A DNA stretch of 64,000 bases, from positions 9,971 through 73,970 of the forward strand of contig CBFHJH010000012.1 of the NCBI GenBank assembly GCA_965656185.1, written 5' to 3'. Under the pieces are notes generated by a model. The model made no database searches. It worked only from the letters and a program-made list of their open reading frames with translations, and was not told the DNA's origin. This document shows positions 42,604 to 50,398 of the stretch, in pieces (the first letter of the stretch is position 1; every line of letters starts with the position of its first letter). This DNA is from Croceimicrobium sp965656185. GTDB taxonomy: Bacteria; Bacteroidota; Bacteroidia; Flavobacteriales; Schleiferiaceae. Both the position numbers and the translations under genes were made by a program.

Positions 42604-43386
42604 CTAGAGCCCCAGATCCTTGGCCTTATCCCAAAAAACATCCATCTCGCTTAGACTAAGATCTTCTAATTCCTTTCCCGCCCCTTTTACTTGCTCCTCC
42701 ATATACTGGAAGCGACGAATGAATTTCTTGTTGGTCCGTTCAAGGGCAGATTCAGGGTCTACCGCTAAAAACCGAGACAAATTAATGATCGAAAACAAAA
42801 GGTCCCCAAATTCGCCTTCTACCTTTTGGGCATCGGCCTGAGCGATCTCCGCTTCTAATTCATCGATTTCCTCGCGTAATTTGGCCCACACCTGTCCGGC
42901 CTCATCCCAATCGAAACCAGCCCCACGGGCCTTCTCCTGAATGCGAGTTGCTTTCACCATTGCCGGTAAACTACGTGGTACGCCTTCAAGTACCGACTTT
43001 TTACCTTCCTTTAGCTTGAGCTTTTCCCAATTGGCTTTAACCGTATCTTCGTCATTAGCCTCCACATCTCCGTAGATATGGGGATGGCGATGGATCAATT
43101 TTTCGCAGATGCCGTGAAGCACGTCGGCTATGTCAAAGGCCTCTTTCTCCTCTCCGATCTTCGCGTAAAAGACCATGTGCAACATTAAGTCGCCCAGCTC
43201 CTTACTCACCTCTGGGAGATCCTCATCTAAAATGGCATCTCCTAATTCGTAAGTTTCCTCGATCGTAAGATGACGCAAACTTTCCATGGTTTGCTTGCGG
43301 TCCCATGGGCATTTCTCACGGAGATCATCCATGATGTCCAACAAGCGCCCAAAGGCCTCCATCTTTTCTGCCCGACTGTGCGCCAT
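42604..43386 (-). CDS. mazG: Nucleoside triphosphate pyrophosphohydrolase MazG
   Basis: A 260-residue protein with two MazG repeats. Metal-binding EExxE motifs appear in HLTIEETYELGDAILDEDLPEVSKELGDLMLHMVFYAKI and again in EEIDELEAEIAQA...GEFGDLLFSIINLSRFL. The enzyme hydrolyses NTPs to NMP and pyrophosphate, clearing aberrant nucleotides and lowering (p)ppGpp. It is followed by the DUF5606 gene after one base. Confidence 0.93.
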   Translation of the reverse strand: MAHSRAEKMEAFGRLLDIMDDLREKCPWDRKQTMESLRHLTIEETYELGDAILDEDLPEVSKELGDLMLHMVFYAKIGEEKEAFDIADVLHGICEKLIHRHPHIYGDVEANDEDTVKANWEKLKLKEGKKSVLEGVPRSLPAMVKATRIQEKARGAGFDWDEAGQVWAKLREEIDELEAEIAQADAQKVEGEFGDLLFSIINLSRFLAVDPESALERTNKKFIRRFQYMEEQVKGAGKELEDLSLSEMDVFWDKAKDLGL

Positions 43387-43387
43387 A

Positions 43388-43816
43388 TTAGCCTTCTTCT
43401 TGCGACTGTTCTTGCTTGGCGTCGTCTTCAGGACGATTCAATAGATCGCATTCGTGCAATAGATTGTACCAAGTAAAGAGCTTTTTAAGGTGCGAAGTAT
43501 AAACCCTTTCCTTATCGTAATCGGGTAAAAAGTCCTCCATAAAAGCACGCAATTCATCATTACTGGCTTTCTTAGCGTCAAGCGCTTTTGCCCCATCCAG
43601 CTTGTCGTAAAGCTTTTGGTAAACCTCGCCCAATGGCAATTCCTCAGCGTAGGTGTAAATAGCAATATCGCTCAAAGCACTTACATCAGCGCGCTGAGAT
43701 ACTGGCATGCGCTTTTTATCCATCAAGCCTTCAACCAAAACCCCTTGACGGGTAGCTTTTACTAATTTATATAAGCCCGGCTTCCCGCCGATCGATAGAA
43801 TATCGTCTAATTTCAT
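43388..43816 (-). CDS. DUF5606 family protein
   Basis: A 142-residue soluble protein with the DUF5606 start MKLDDILSIGGKPGLYKLVKATRQGVLVEGL, a compact basic beta domain (about 1-75) and a helical part, ending in an acidic, Gln-rich tail. The family is confined mainly to Bacteroidota and is often found beside def; its function is not known. Here it lies between mazG and a TPR lipoprotein, each one base away. Confidence 0.82.
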   Translation of the reverse strand: MKLDDILSIGGKPGLYKLVKATRQGVLVEGLMDKKRMPVSQRADVSALSDIAIYTYAEELPLGEVYQKLYDKLDGAKALDAKKASNDELRAFMEDFLPDYDKERVYTSHLKKLFTWYNLLHECDLLNRPEDDAKQEQSQEEG

Positions 43817-43817
43817 C

Positions 43818-44339
43818 TTATTTTTTTACAGAGTTCTTTTTCCATTCTTGCACTCGCTGGATATCGGTCACATGCTCATTGAGCGCCATATCCATGAGGT
43901 CTTGTACTTGCGAAGCATATTCATGGCTTGGGAATCGATCCAAGAAGTTACGGTAGCTCGCAACCGCTGCATCTTTAGCTCCCATTTCCTCTAAAAACAA
44001 ACCCATTTCGATCAAGGCCTGGGGTGCTACTTCATGATAGGCGTACTTCTCCTCCACTTCTTTGAAGGTTGCGATCGCCAAGTCATGACGATTTGGCCAG
44101 GCTCGGTATAATTTTGCCAACCGCAAATGATAATGCGGTTTTAGGGAATCTTTCTGACCGTCTTTCAGATAGGCTTGGTAAGCCGAAGCTAATTGTCCCG
44201 CCAGCGCGGTATCGAGGTAATCGAAACTACGAAGCTCTTTTTCAAGCGCTACTATTTTATCATTGCTAAGATTACCCGAACTGTTGGACTCACAGGCTAC
44301 CAAGCCCAGTAGAGCAATAAAAAGAATTAGCTTTCTCAT
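43818..44339 (-). CDS. TPR-containing lipoprotein
   Basis: A 173-residue protein with a lipoprotein signal (LLGLVAC, Cys16). Helical tetratricopeptide-like repeats follow (for example YAYHEVAPQALIEMGLFLEEMGAKDAAVASYRNFLDRFPSHEYASQVQDLMDMAL). The last repeat resembles the CpoB/YbgF/BamD type. It is probably an envelope adaptor. Its start overlaps the def stop by four bases. Confidence 0.72.
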   Translation of the reverse strand: MRKLILFIALLGLVACESNSSGNLSNDKIVALEKELRSFDYLDTALAGQLASAYQAYLKDGQKDSLKPHYHLRLAKLYRAWPNRHDLAIATFKEVEEKYAYHEVAPQALIEMGLFLEEMGAKDAAVASYRNFLDRFPSHEYASQVQDLMDMALNEHVTDIQRVQEWKKNSVKK

Positions 44340-44908
44340 TTGGCAAAAGGAAATTTCATTCGGTAAGGGACTTTGATCTGCCCCTTAGAAATATTAGTAA
44401 GCTTTTTCTTAAGCATATTCTTGCGCAAGGGACTGAGGTAATCGGTAAAAAGGATACCATCGATATGATCGTACTCATGCTGAATAACTCGTGCTTTCAA
44501 ACCAGTGTACACTTCTTCGTGCTCTTTCCAATCTCGGTCCATATAACGAATGCGAATTCGTTCGGGACGATCAACATCGCCGCGGATGTCAGGTATACTT
44601 AAACAGCCTTCGTTAAATACGAAGTCATTGCCATCTTCCTCAAGGATCTCAGCGTTGATAAACACTTTCTTGAAGTCGCCTAAGCCTTCCTCATCTTCCT
44701 CCCCTTCTTCCACAAAACCACTAGTATCAACGATAAAAAGTCGGATGGAGCGACCGATCTGAGGTGCTGCCAAACCTACCCCATGGGCATTATTCATAGT
44801 TTCGAACATATCATCGATAAGCTGTTCTAAACCGGGGTAATCTTTATCAATATCTTCCCCTTCCTTACGCAGAACGGGGTCGCCATAGGCCACAATGGGT
44901 AGAATCAT
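44336..44908 (-). CDS. def: Peptide deformylase
   Basis: A 190-residue type I deformylase with all three motifs: GVGLAAPQIG, EGCLSIPD and QHEYDHIDG, whose Cys and two His bind the metal. It removes the N-formyl group from nascent proteins. The ATG at 44908 is preferred; a GTG sits one codon earlier. A TATTTTTG -7 box lies 14 bases upstream. The gene leads a run with the TPR lipoprotein, DUF5606 and mazG. Confidence 0.95.
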   Translation of the reverse strand: MILPIVAYGDPVLRKEGEDIDKDYPGLEQLIDDMFETMNNAHGVGLAAPQIGRSIRLFIVDTSGFVEEGEEDEEGLGDFKKVFINAEILEEDGNDFVFNEGCLSIPDIRGDVDRPERIRIRYMDRDWKEHEEVYTGLKARVIQHEYDHIDGILFTDYLSPLRKNMLKKKLTNISKGQIKVPYRMKFPFAK

Positions 44909-44922
44909 CACAGAAATTTGAG

Positions 44923-44930
44923 CAAAAATA
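44923..44930 (-). promoter_or_regulatory. -7 box for the def operon
   Basis: The minus strand reads TATTTTTG, an exact TAnnTTTG match, 14 bases before the chosen def ATG. It predicts a very short leader. Confidence 0.42.
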
Positions 44931-44959
44931 CAGAATGCCTAGGGATAGCCAAGCTTGCT

Positions 44960-45370
44960 TTAATGCTGATCGAGATAATCTTGCAGGATGATGGCCGCAC
45001 TAACCTTGTCCAAGCTGCCTTTCTCGCGCCTTTTAGACTTCTTCATTCCGCTTTGCACTAGGGCTTTCTGCGCCAGCTTTGAGCTAAAGCGTTCATCTTG
45101 AAGCACGATCTTGATCGTTGGAAATTCCTTAGCTAATTTCTCTTTCCAATCACGCACGCGCTGTGAATTGTCACTATCTCCGCCGTCCAAGCCCAGGGGC
45201 TCCCCCAGCACAATGGTTTCAAAAGCCTCTTCCCTGAGCATTGCCTTAAGATATTCCAGCAGATCGACCGTGAGAACGGTATCTCGAGGAGAAGCGATCA
45301 TTTGCATGGGATCGGTTTCTGCAATTCCGGTACGCTTTCCGCCGATATCTAGGGCAATAACTTTGGCCAT
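44960..45370 (-). CDS. ruvX: Putative pre-16S rRNA nuclease / RuvX (YqgF family)
   Basis: A 136-residue RNase H-fold protein with KVIALDIGGKRTGIAETDP, TIVLGEPLG and the VLQDERFSSKLAQKAL motif carrying the acidic residues. The family member YqgF matures the 16S rRNA 5' end in E. coli; a Holliday-junction role (RuvX) has also been proposed. It is divergent from dapD with a shared 34-base intergenic region. Confidence 0.9.
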   Translation of the reverse strand: MAKVIALDIGGKRTGIAETDPMQMIASPRDTVLTVDLLEYLKAMLREEAFETIVLGEPLGLDGGDSDNSQRVRDWKEKLAKEFPTIKIVLQDERFSSKLAQKALVQSGMKKSKRREKGSLDKVSAAIILQDYLDQH

Positions 45371-45376
45371 TCTTTA

Positions 45377-45384
45377 TACTTTTG
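45377..45384 (+). promoter_or_regulatory. -7 box for dapD, facing the ruvX promoter
   Basis: TACTTTTG is an exact TAnnTTTG match, 20 bases before the dapD ATG. Two bases further on, 45387-45394 read TTAATTTG on the minus strand, a near-match that could drive ruvX. The two boxes face each other across TTTGCGCAAA, so the two polymerases would compete. Confidence 0.4.
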
Positions 45385-45404
45385 CGCAAATTAAAAGATT
45401 TAAG

Positions 45405-46220
45405 ATGAAGGAGCACCAAAGCCTTATTGAAGCAGCCTGGGAAGATCGTTCCCTGTTGGAGAAAAGTGAAACCGTAAAAGCGATCGAAGAATGTATCGAG
45501 GCGATCGACAAAGGTTCGCTGCGCTGCGCCGAAAAGATCGATGGCAACTGGCAGGTGCATGAGTGGGTAAAAAAAGCGGTAATCCTTTATTTCCCTACCC
45601 GGAAAATGGAAACCATCGAAGCCGGACCTCTAGAATTTCACGATAAGATCCCTTTGAAGCGCGACTATAAAAAACTAGGCATTCGTGTTGTGCCACATGC
45701 CGTCGCACGTTATGGCGCCTATGTCTCGCCTGGCGTAGTAATGATGCCATCTTATGTGAACATTGGAGCTTATGTAGACGCAGGGACTATGGTAGACACC
45801 TGGGCTACCGTGGGTAGTTGTGCTCAAATCGGTAAAAACGTGCACCTAAGCGGCGGTGTTGGTATTGGCGGAGTTTTAGAACCCGTACAAGCCGCTCCGG
45901 TAATCATCGAAGACAATTGTTTCATCGGTTCACGTTGTATCGTAGTAGAAGGAATTCGAATTGAAGAAGAAGCGGTTTTGGGCGCCAATGTGGTTTTAAC
46001 GGCTTCCACCAAGATCATAGACGTTAGTGGCTCTGAGCCGAAGGAAATCAAAGGTCATATTCCGGCTCGATCGGTAGTGATCCCTGGGAGCATGCCAAAA
46101 CATTTCCCGGCTGGCACCTACAATGTTCCTTGTGCCCTGATCATTGGTCAGCGTAAGGAAAGTACCAATAAAAAGACTTCATTAAACGAAGCATTGCGTG
46201 AATACAATGTAGCGGTGTAA
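45405..46220 (+). CDS. dapD: 2,3,4,5-tetrahydropyridine-2,6-dicarboxylate N-succinyltransferase
   Basis: A 271-residue protein from the ATG at 45405; the frame is open further upstream across ruvX but with unrelated sequence. The start (LIEAAWEDRSLLE) and the left-handed beta-helix of hexapeptide repeats (GAYVSPGVVMMPSYVNIGAYV, GGVGIGGVLEP) are diagnostic. It succinylates tetrahydrodipicolinate in the lysine/diaminopimelate pathway, needed for peptidoglycan cross-links. The next gene overlaps its stop by one base. Confidence 0.95.
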   Translation: MKEHQSLIEAAWEDRSLLEKSETVKAIEECIEAIDKGSLRCAEKIDGNWQVHEWVKKAVILYFPTRKMETIEAGPLEFHDKIPLKRDYKKLGIRVVPHAVARYGAYVSPGVVMMPSYVNIGAYVDAGTMVDTWATVGSCAQIGKNVHLSGGVGIGGVLEPVQAAPVIIEDNCFIGSRCIVVEGIRIEEEAVLGANVVLTASTKIIDVSGSEPKEIKGHIPARSVVIPGSMPKHFPAGTYNVPCALIIGQRKESTNKKTSLNEALREYNVAV

Positions 46221-46837
46221 TGCTTAATTCGCGAGGTTTTTGCTCCTTAATTTGGGTACTGGCAACTTCACTATTCTCACATTTAAGCTTGCTAGGGCAA
46301 GAACAAAAATGGGAGCTTCAAAAGAATGAAGATGGCATTCAGGTTTACACAAAAGCCATGCCCCAATCTGACTTAGATGCCTTCGAAGCTCGTGCGGTTT
46401 TAAAGATTTCCCGAGCTCGAATTGTAGCCTGCCTAAAGGATGCTGATAACTTCTGTGAATGGATGCCTAAATGCGCCCAAGCAGAATTACTGAAACTGGA
46501 AGGAGAAGAACAGATCCATTACCTGGAGTCCGAAGCTCCGTTTCCGATGGATAACCGTGATTGTTTCTACCGGTACCGTTATTCGGAAGAGCCGCAAAAA
46601 ACGACCGTTGCCATAGAGGGATTGCCAGACTATAGAGCCCCACAACCAGATAAGGTTCGTATTCCTTTCTTACGTGGATCATGGGTTCTTGAAAGCATTG
46701 ACGCTCAAAAAACCAGGCTTAGCTACCAAATCCAGGCGCACCCCGGGGGTAGTATTCCGGCTTGGTTAGCTAATGCCGCTGCGGTAGACCTTCCTTTTGA
46801 GACCATTCAGAACCTTAAAGAGTACCTCAAGAGTTAG
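46220..46837 (+). CDS. START-domain lipid-binding-like secreted protein
   Basis: A 205-residue protein with a hydrophobic export signal in the first 28 residues (ending LLGQEQ). A START/Bet v1-like domain follows (WELQKNEDGIQVYTKAMPQSDLDAFEARAVLK, later FPMDNRDCFYRYRY). Such domains bind hydrophobic ligands such as lipids; the ligand here is unknown. It is translationally coupled to dapD, and its end overlaps the convergent MFS gene by 11 bases. Confidence 0.78.
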   Translation: MLNSRGFCSLIWVLATSLFSHLSLLGQEQKWELQKNEDGIQVYTKAMPQSDLDAFEARAVLKISRARIVACLKDADNFCEWMPKCAQAELLKLEGEEQIHYLESEAPFPMDNRDCFYRYRYSEEPQKTTVAIEGLPDYRAPQPDKVRIPFLRGSWVLESIDAQKTRLSYQIQAHPGGSIPAWLANAAAVDLPFETIQNLKEYLKS

Positions 46838-48053
46838 AGCCCTTCCCTTTTAAGCGGCTTAAACCGACATAGACCACTGCAAGACTTATCAGCGTAAGCA
46901 TACTGGCTAAGTAAAATGGAGCACCAGGTAAATAAACCTCATGGCTTGGGTCAGTATACAATCTAAAAATTCCCGTCATTAAAGGTGGACCAATAATAGC
47001 GGTTAACATAGTAAGATTGGTTAACCCTCCTTGCAACTCCCCTTGTGCGTTGGCGGCTGTTTCACCGGCCATAATACTCTGGAGCGAAGGGCCTGCCAAG
47101 CCACTCATGGCATAAGGCACAATCGCTGCGTAGATCATCCACACTTCTGTAACCAAGCCCAGCAGCAACATCCCAATCGTATAAAAAGCAAAACCAATAT
47201 ACACCGCCTTGACCTCACCAACTTTGGCTACGATCTTGCCCACTAAGAAGCCTTGAACGATAGACACCATGATCCCAACAAATCCCAGTGACATCCCAAT
47301 TTCGAGCGGACTCCAATTAAAACGCTCCTTGGTGTAGAATGACCAGTTGGACTGGGTCGCATGAGAGGCGATATAAATGATGAAAAAGCCGAGCAATAAA
47401 GGCAAGAGAACTTTTTTACTGAAAATGCTGCGCAGGGTCCCGATCGGATTGGCCCGCTTCCAAGAAAAGTCTCGTCGATTCTCCGGGGCTAAAGATTCTG
47501 GTACGATAAAATAGCCGTAGAGCCAATTAAGAAAGGACATCCCCGCGGCTACCATGAAGGGTACTCGCGTCCCATACTCGCCCAACAAACCACCTAAACT
47601 TGGTCCAACGATAAACCCCAAGCCAAAAGCTGCCCCAATCATTCCAAAGTTCTTCGCCCGATCTTTCGGTGCACTTATATCGGCGATGTAAGCATTGGCC
47701 ACGGTAATACTGCTTCCGCAAATACCTGAGATAATCCGCGCCACAAAAAGCCAGGCCAGACTTGGTGCAAAAACGATCACGATATAATCTAATCCTAAGC
47801 CAAATAAGGAGATCAACAGAAGTCGACGTCTACCGTAGGTGTCGCTTAGGGCTCCAAGAATTGGAGCAAAAATAAACTGCATGCTGGCGTAAGTAGCCGC
47901 TAAAAAACCACCGTATACCGCCGCTTCACTATTTCCGAAATTGGTGAGTTCCTGGATCAGATCGGGCACGATCGGTATGATAATACCGATGCCGATTATA
48001 TCGATCAGGATCGTAATGAAGATAAAGCGGATCGCCGCTTGTTTCCCTTTCAT
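46827..48053 (-). CDS. MFS transporter, TCR/Tet (TetA-like) subfamily
   Basis: A 408-residue major facilitator with 12 membrane helices. The MFS signature APILGALSDTYGRRRLLLISLFGLG follows the second helix, with ARIISGICGSSITVANAYIADI in the fourth and fifth. This is close to the TetA/TCR group of drug:H+ antiporters. Being chromosomal and without a TetR gene, it is more likely a general exporter than a resistance gene. Confidence 0.85.
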   Translation of the reverse strand: MKGKQAAIRFIFITILIDIIGIGIIIPIVPDLIQELTNFGNSEAAVYGGFLAATYASMQFIFAPILGALSDTYGRRRLLLISLFGLGLDYIVIVFAPSLAWLFVARIISGICGSSITVANAYIADISAPKDRAKNFGMIGAAFGLGFIVGPSLGGLLGEYGTRVPFMVAAGMSFLNWLYGYFIVPESLAPENRRDFSWKRANPIGTLRSIFSKKVLLPLLLGFFIIYIASHATQSNWSFYTKERFNWSPLEIGMSLGFVGIMVSIVQGFLVGKIVAKVGEVKAVYIGFAFYTIGMLLLGLVTEVWMIYAAIVPYAMSGLAGPSLQSIMAGETAANAQGELQGGLTNLTMLTAIIGPPLMTGIFRLYTDPSHEVYLPGAPFYLASMLTLISLAVVYVGLSRLKGKGSNS

Positions 48054-48100
48054 CTTTTTTAGCAGAAGAAGGATTTGCCCCCGGCCTCTTCTTCAGATGG

Positions 48101-48108
48101 CAAAAGTA
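48101..48108 (-). promoter_or_regulatory. -7 box for the TetA-like transporter
   Basis: The minus strand reads TACTTTTG, an exact TAnnTTTG match, 47 bases before the ATG at 48053 and directly after the DUF5777 stop. It would make the transporter a separate transcription unit. Confidence 0.38.
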
Positions 48109-49029
48109 CTAAGGTCCAACCGTAAATACGCGACTAATATTAAATCCGAAGTGAATATCTCCCTCTAACCAAGAGCCAGTGTTCTGACCAAAGGCATAAG
48201 GTTCAGCAACCCCGCGGGCATTGGTCACAAATAATTGAAAGACATGTCCACCGGTTTCAATATCCATCCCAATCGATAAAGCATTGGTGAAATTTGTAAA
48301 ATTAGGAGGCCCGGGCAATGCCCCTGCACCAATATCATTAAACTGATTAGGGTTTACCACAGGCACATATTCTACCGTAATGGCATGCATGGGGGTAATT
48401 TTGTATCGCGCCGCTAAGCCAACGGCGAAGAGGGTGTTGTTGTCTGCATTGCGCTGCACTAAATTGGTGTGGATCACGGTAGGCACCACTTGGGCGCTGA
48501 AATTCTGACTAAACTTACGGGCAATCACCAATTCGTGTACATAACTCATTCTGCGATTTAATCCGCGACTAAGGTTATCATTATAGCGTTGAGCAGAATA
48601 ATAAGCGGAAGAAAATCCAGTAATACTCACCGGCATATTCACCGCTCCTTTTGATTGCCGCGCTATACGGTATTTGGCAAAAAAATCATAGGTCTTTAAA
48701 AAACCGGTATGACCCAGGCCCAGGTTCAGCCAAGAGCTAGGACTGTAGTCTAAAGTAAGCCTAACTTGAGCATTATCTAAGCCGAGAAAATTGTGTAGAA
48801 AATCATCGTTAAAGGCTCCAAAACGGTGCAGTATAGTGTACTGCAAGACCCCTTTGGCCGGCAATTCATTGGTTTGCAAATTAACCACCTTGGTTCCTTT
48901 CCAGGTGGCAAAAGCATATTCAATGCTGGGCTTAGTTTCGGCTTCCAATTCGGCCAATAGGTCATCTTGGGCGTAAGTGCAAAACGGTAAGCTTATTAAG
49001 CCTAGGGCTATCAAAAATCCTTTAATCAT
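48109..49029 (-). CDS. DUF5777 family outer-membrane beta-barrel protein
   Basis: A 306-residue protein with a signal peptide (residues 1-20). Amphipathic strands make up the rest, matching DUF5777: FATWKGTKVVNLQTNELPAKG, FHFGAFNDDFLHNFLGLDNAQVRL-type and LDYSPSSWLNLGLG. It likely forms an outer-membrane barrel. Its start overlaps the YceI stop by 8 bases, and a cytochrome-like lipoprotein lies upstream. This order recurs in Flavobacteriia, suggesting a shared but unknown task. Confidence 0.8.
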   Translation of the reverse strand: MIKGFLIALGLISLPFCTYAQDDLLAELEAETKPSIEYAFATWKGTKVVNLQTNELPAKGVLQYTILHRFGAFNDDFLHNFLGLDNAQVRLTLDYSPSSWLNLGLGHTGFLKTYDFFAKYRIARQSKGAVNMPVSITGFSSAYYSAQRYNDNLSRGLNRRMSYVHELVIARKFSQNFSAQVVPTVIHTNLVQRNADNNTLFAVGLAARYKITPMHAITVEYVPVVNPNQFNDIGAGALPGPPNFTNFTNALSIGMDIETGGHVFQLFVTNARGVAEPYAFGQNTGSWLEGDIHFGFNISRVFTVGP

Positions 49030-49552
49030 ACTTGATCTTTACGGTGATCTGAAGGTCATTACTAATGTTGTCTTTTTTAGTAGATGGAATATCGATACCA
49101 TAATCACTGACCTTCAAACCAAATTCACTTTCAAGGCTCAATTTACCGTCCTTCAAATTAAGAAGCACCTCCTCGGTAATCTCCCTTTCCACACCGTGGA
49201 TGGTCATGGTGCCCGAAAACAACCATTTTTTTTGCTGATCGGTCTTGAGATCGATTTTCTGATAATCTACGATCTCACCCTTGAAACTGGCATTGGGATA
49301 CTTACTACTTTCCATGTAATTTTCATTAAAATGCTCTTGCATTAAAGCCTTTTCAAATTGGAAGCCTTTGATGGGTACCAAAAATGCAAACTGCCCATTC
49401 TCTAGATTGAGAATACTGGAGCATTGCTGATTAACCGCTTCGATCTCTTCTACGGCCGCATCACTGAAAAACTTAACATAACCACTCCGAGTGCTTAGTT
49501 TTTGCCCGCTTAAACTCAGGCTTGCCAATAAGGCGATCACAAAATATCTCAT
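49022..49552 (-). CDS. YceI family periplasmic lipid-binding protein
   Basis: A 176-residue protein with a signal peptide (1-16) and the YceI lipocalin-like fold (GYVKFFSDAAVEEIEAVNQQ, YPNASFKGEIVDY, MTIHGVEREITEEVLL, GLKVSDYGIDIPS). YceI proteins bind long isoprenoid chains such as polyprenyl quinones in a beta-barrel. It stands between a cytochrome-like lipoprotein and the DUF5777 barrel, all apparently one operon. Confidence 0.88.
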   Translation of the reverse strand: MRYFVIALLASLSLSGQKLSTRSGYVKFFSDAAVEEIEAVNQQCSSILNLENGQFAFLVPIKGFQFEKALMQEHFNENYMESSKYPNASFKGEIVDYQKIDLKTDQQKKWLFSGTMTIHGVEREITEEVLLNLKDGKLSLESEFGLKVSDYGIDIPSTKKDNISNDLQITVKIKYD

Positions 49553-49554
49553 AC

Positions 49555-49911
49555 TTAATTATTAGGAGCGCCTTGGTTCACCCAAGCACTGATCTTATCT
49601 ATATCACAATCGAGCAAAGCGCCACTGGGAGGCATCAAATTACCGCTAGTTCCGCGGATACGTCCCAGTAATTGGCCATTGTCGGCAATGGTCTTCGCAT
49701 CTTGATAGGTGCTTAAATCTAAAGCACCCACGCCATTAGGTCCCAAGTGGCAACCCGATTGAGCACAATTATCGCTTAAAATCGCTTTGATGTCTTTTTG
49801 ATAAGCTACATCCGAAGTATCACAGCCTAGATCAGGTCTTAGATCTTCCACATTTTCCGACTCACAAGCAAAGAACAAGCTGAGGCTTAAAAGACAAATT
49901 AATTTCCGCAT
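49555..49911 (-). CDS. Cytochrome c-like lipoprotein with CX4CH heme motif
   Basis: A 118-residue protein from the ATG at 49911; the frame stays open upstream over the divergent promoter. It has a lipoprotein signal (LFFAC, Cys16). The heme site has four residues between the cysteines (Cys49-AQSG-Cys54-His55) where CXXCH is usual, and a probable axial methionine in NLMPPSG. This matches small c-type cytochromes anchored in the envelope. It heads the YceI and DUF5777 genes and is two bases upstream of yceI. Confidence 0.78.
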   Translation of the reverse strand: MRKLICLLSLSLFFACESENVEDLRPDLGCDTSDVAYQKDIKAILSDNCAQSGCHLGPNGVGALDLSTYQDAKTIADNGQLLGRIRGTSGNLMPPSGALLDCDIDKISAWVNQGAPNN

Positions 49912-50008
49912 TCTTTTGGTTTTGATAAAATCCTTTCGCCGGATTTCCTTTCCTTTATATACGTATTGTTCGCTAAAATAGTTTGTAAATACGCATAAGC
50001 CCCACGAA

Positions 50009-50398
50009 ATGAAGAAATTAATTTGGATCAGCATTATTGTTCTTGGTATGGCCTTTCTCGGCTACCTTTATGTATTTCACAAACCACATCGGGATGTTGC
50101 AGGTGAAGCCGCAAGTCAAACCTTGGCTGCCAGCACTTTGGTCGATCAATTCAATAATGATCGTTCCCTGGCCGACTCACTCTACCTCGATCAAGTTATT
50201 GCCGTAAAGGGGAAGCTGGCCAAGATCGACGGCGATGCCATTAATTTAGAGGAAGGCATTTATGCTAAATTGGACTCCAATGCCACCATGCCCAATTTGA
50301 AACCTGGCGATAGTATTTCGATCAAAGGACGGGTGATAGGATTCGATGATTTGTTTGGTGAAGTGCGTTTGGACTTTGCCAGTGTTGATGATCAGTAA
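50009..50398 (+). CDS. Membrane-anchored OB-fold protein
   Basis: A 129-residue protein with one N-terminal membrane helix (about residues 4-24), then an OB-like fold (LDQVIAVKGKLAKIDGDAINLEEGIYAKL ... SISIKGRVIGFDDLFGEVRLDFASV). This resembles the tRNA_anti-like small Bacteroidota proteins. It may bind an oligomer or a lipid outside the cytoplasm. It is divergent from the cytochrome gene, and its end overlaps the convergent MFS gene by 7 bases. Confidence 0.7.
   Translation: MKKLIWISIIVLGMAFLGYLYVFHKPHRDVAGEAASQTLAASTLVDQFNNDRSLADSLYLDQVIAVKGKLAKIDGDAINLEEGIYAKLDSNATMPNLKPGDSISIKGRVIGFDDLFGEVRLDFASVDDQ

Noticed and set aside
46827..48053. Tetracycline-resistance determinant or mobile element cargo
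   Set aside because: The gene is TetA-like, but there is no TetR, transposase, flanking repeat or composition change; it sits among core genes.
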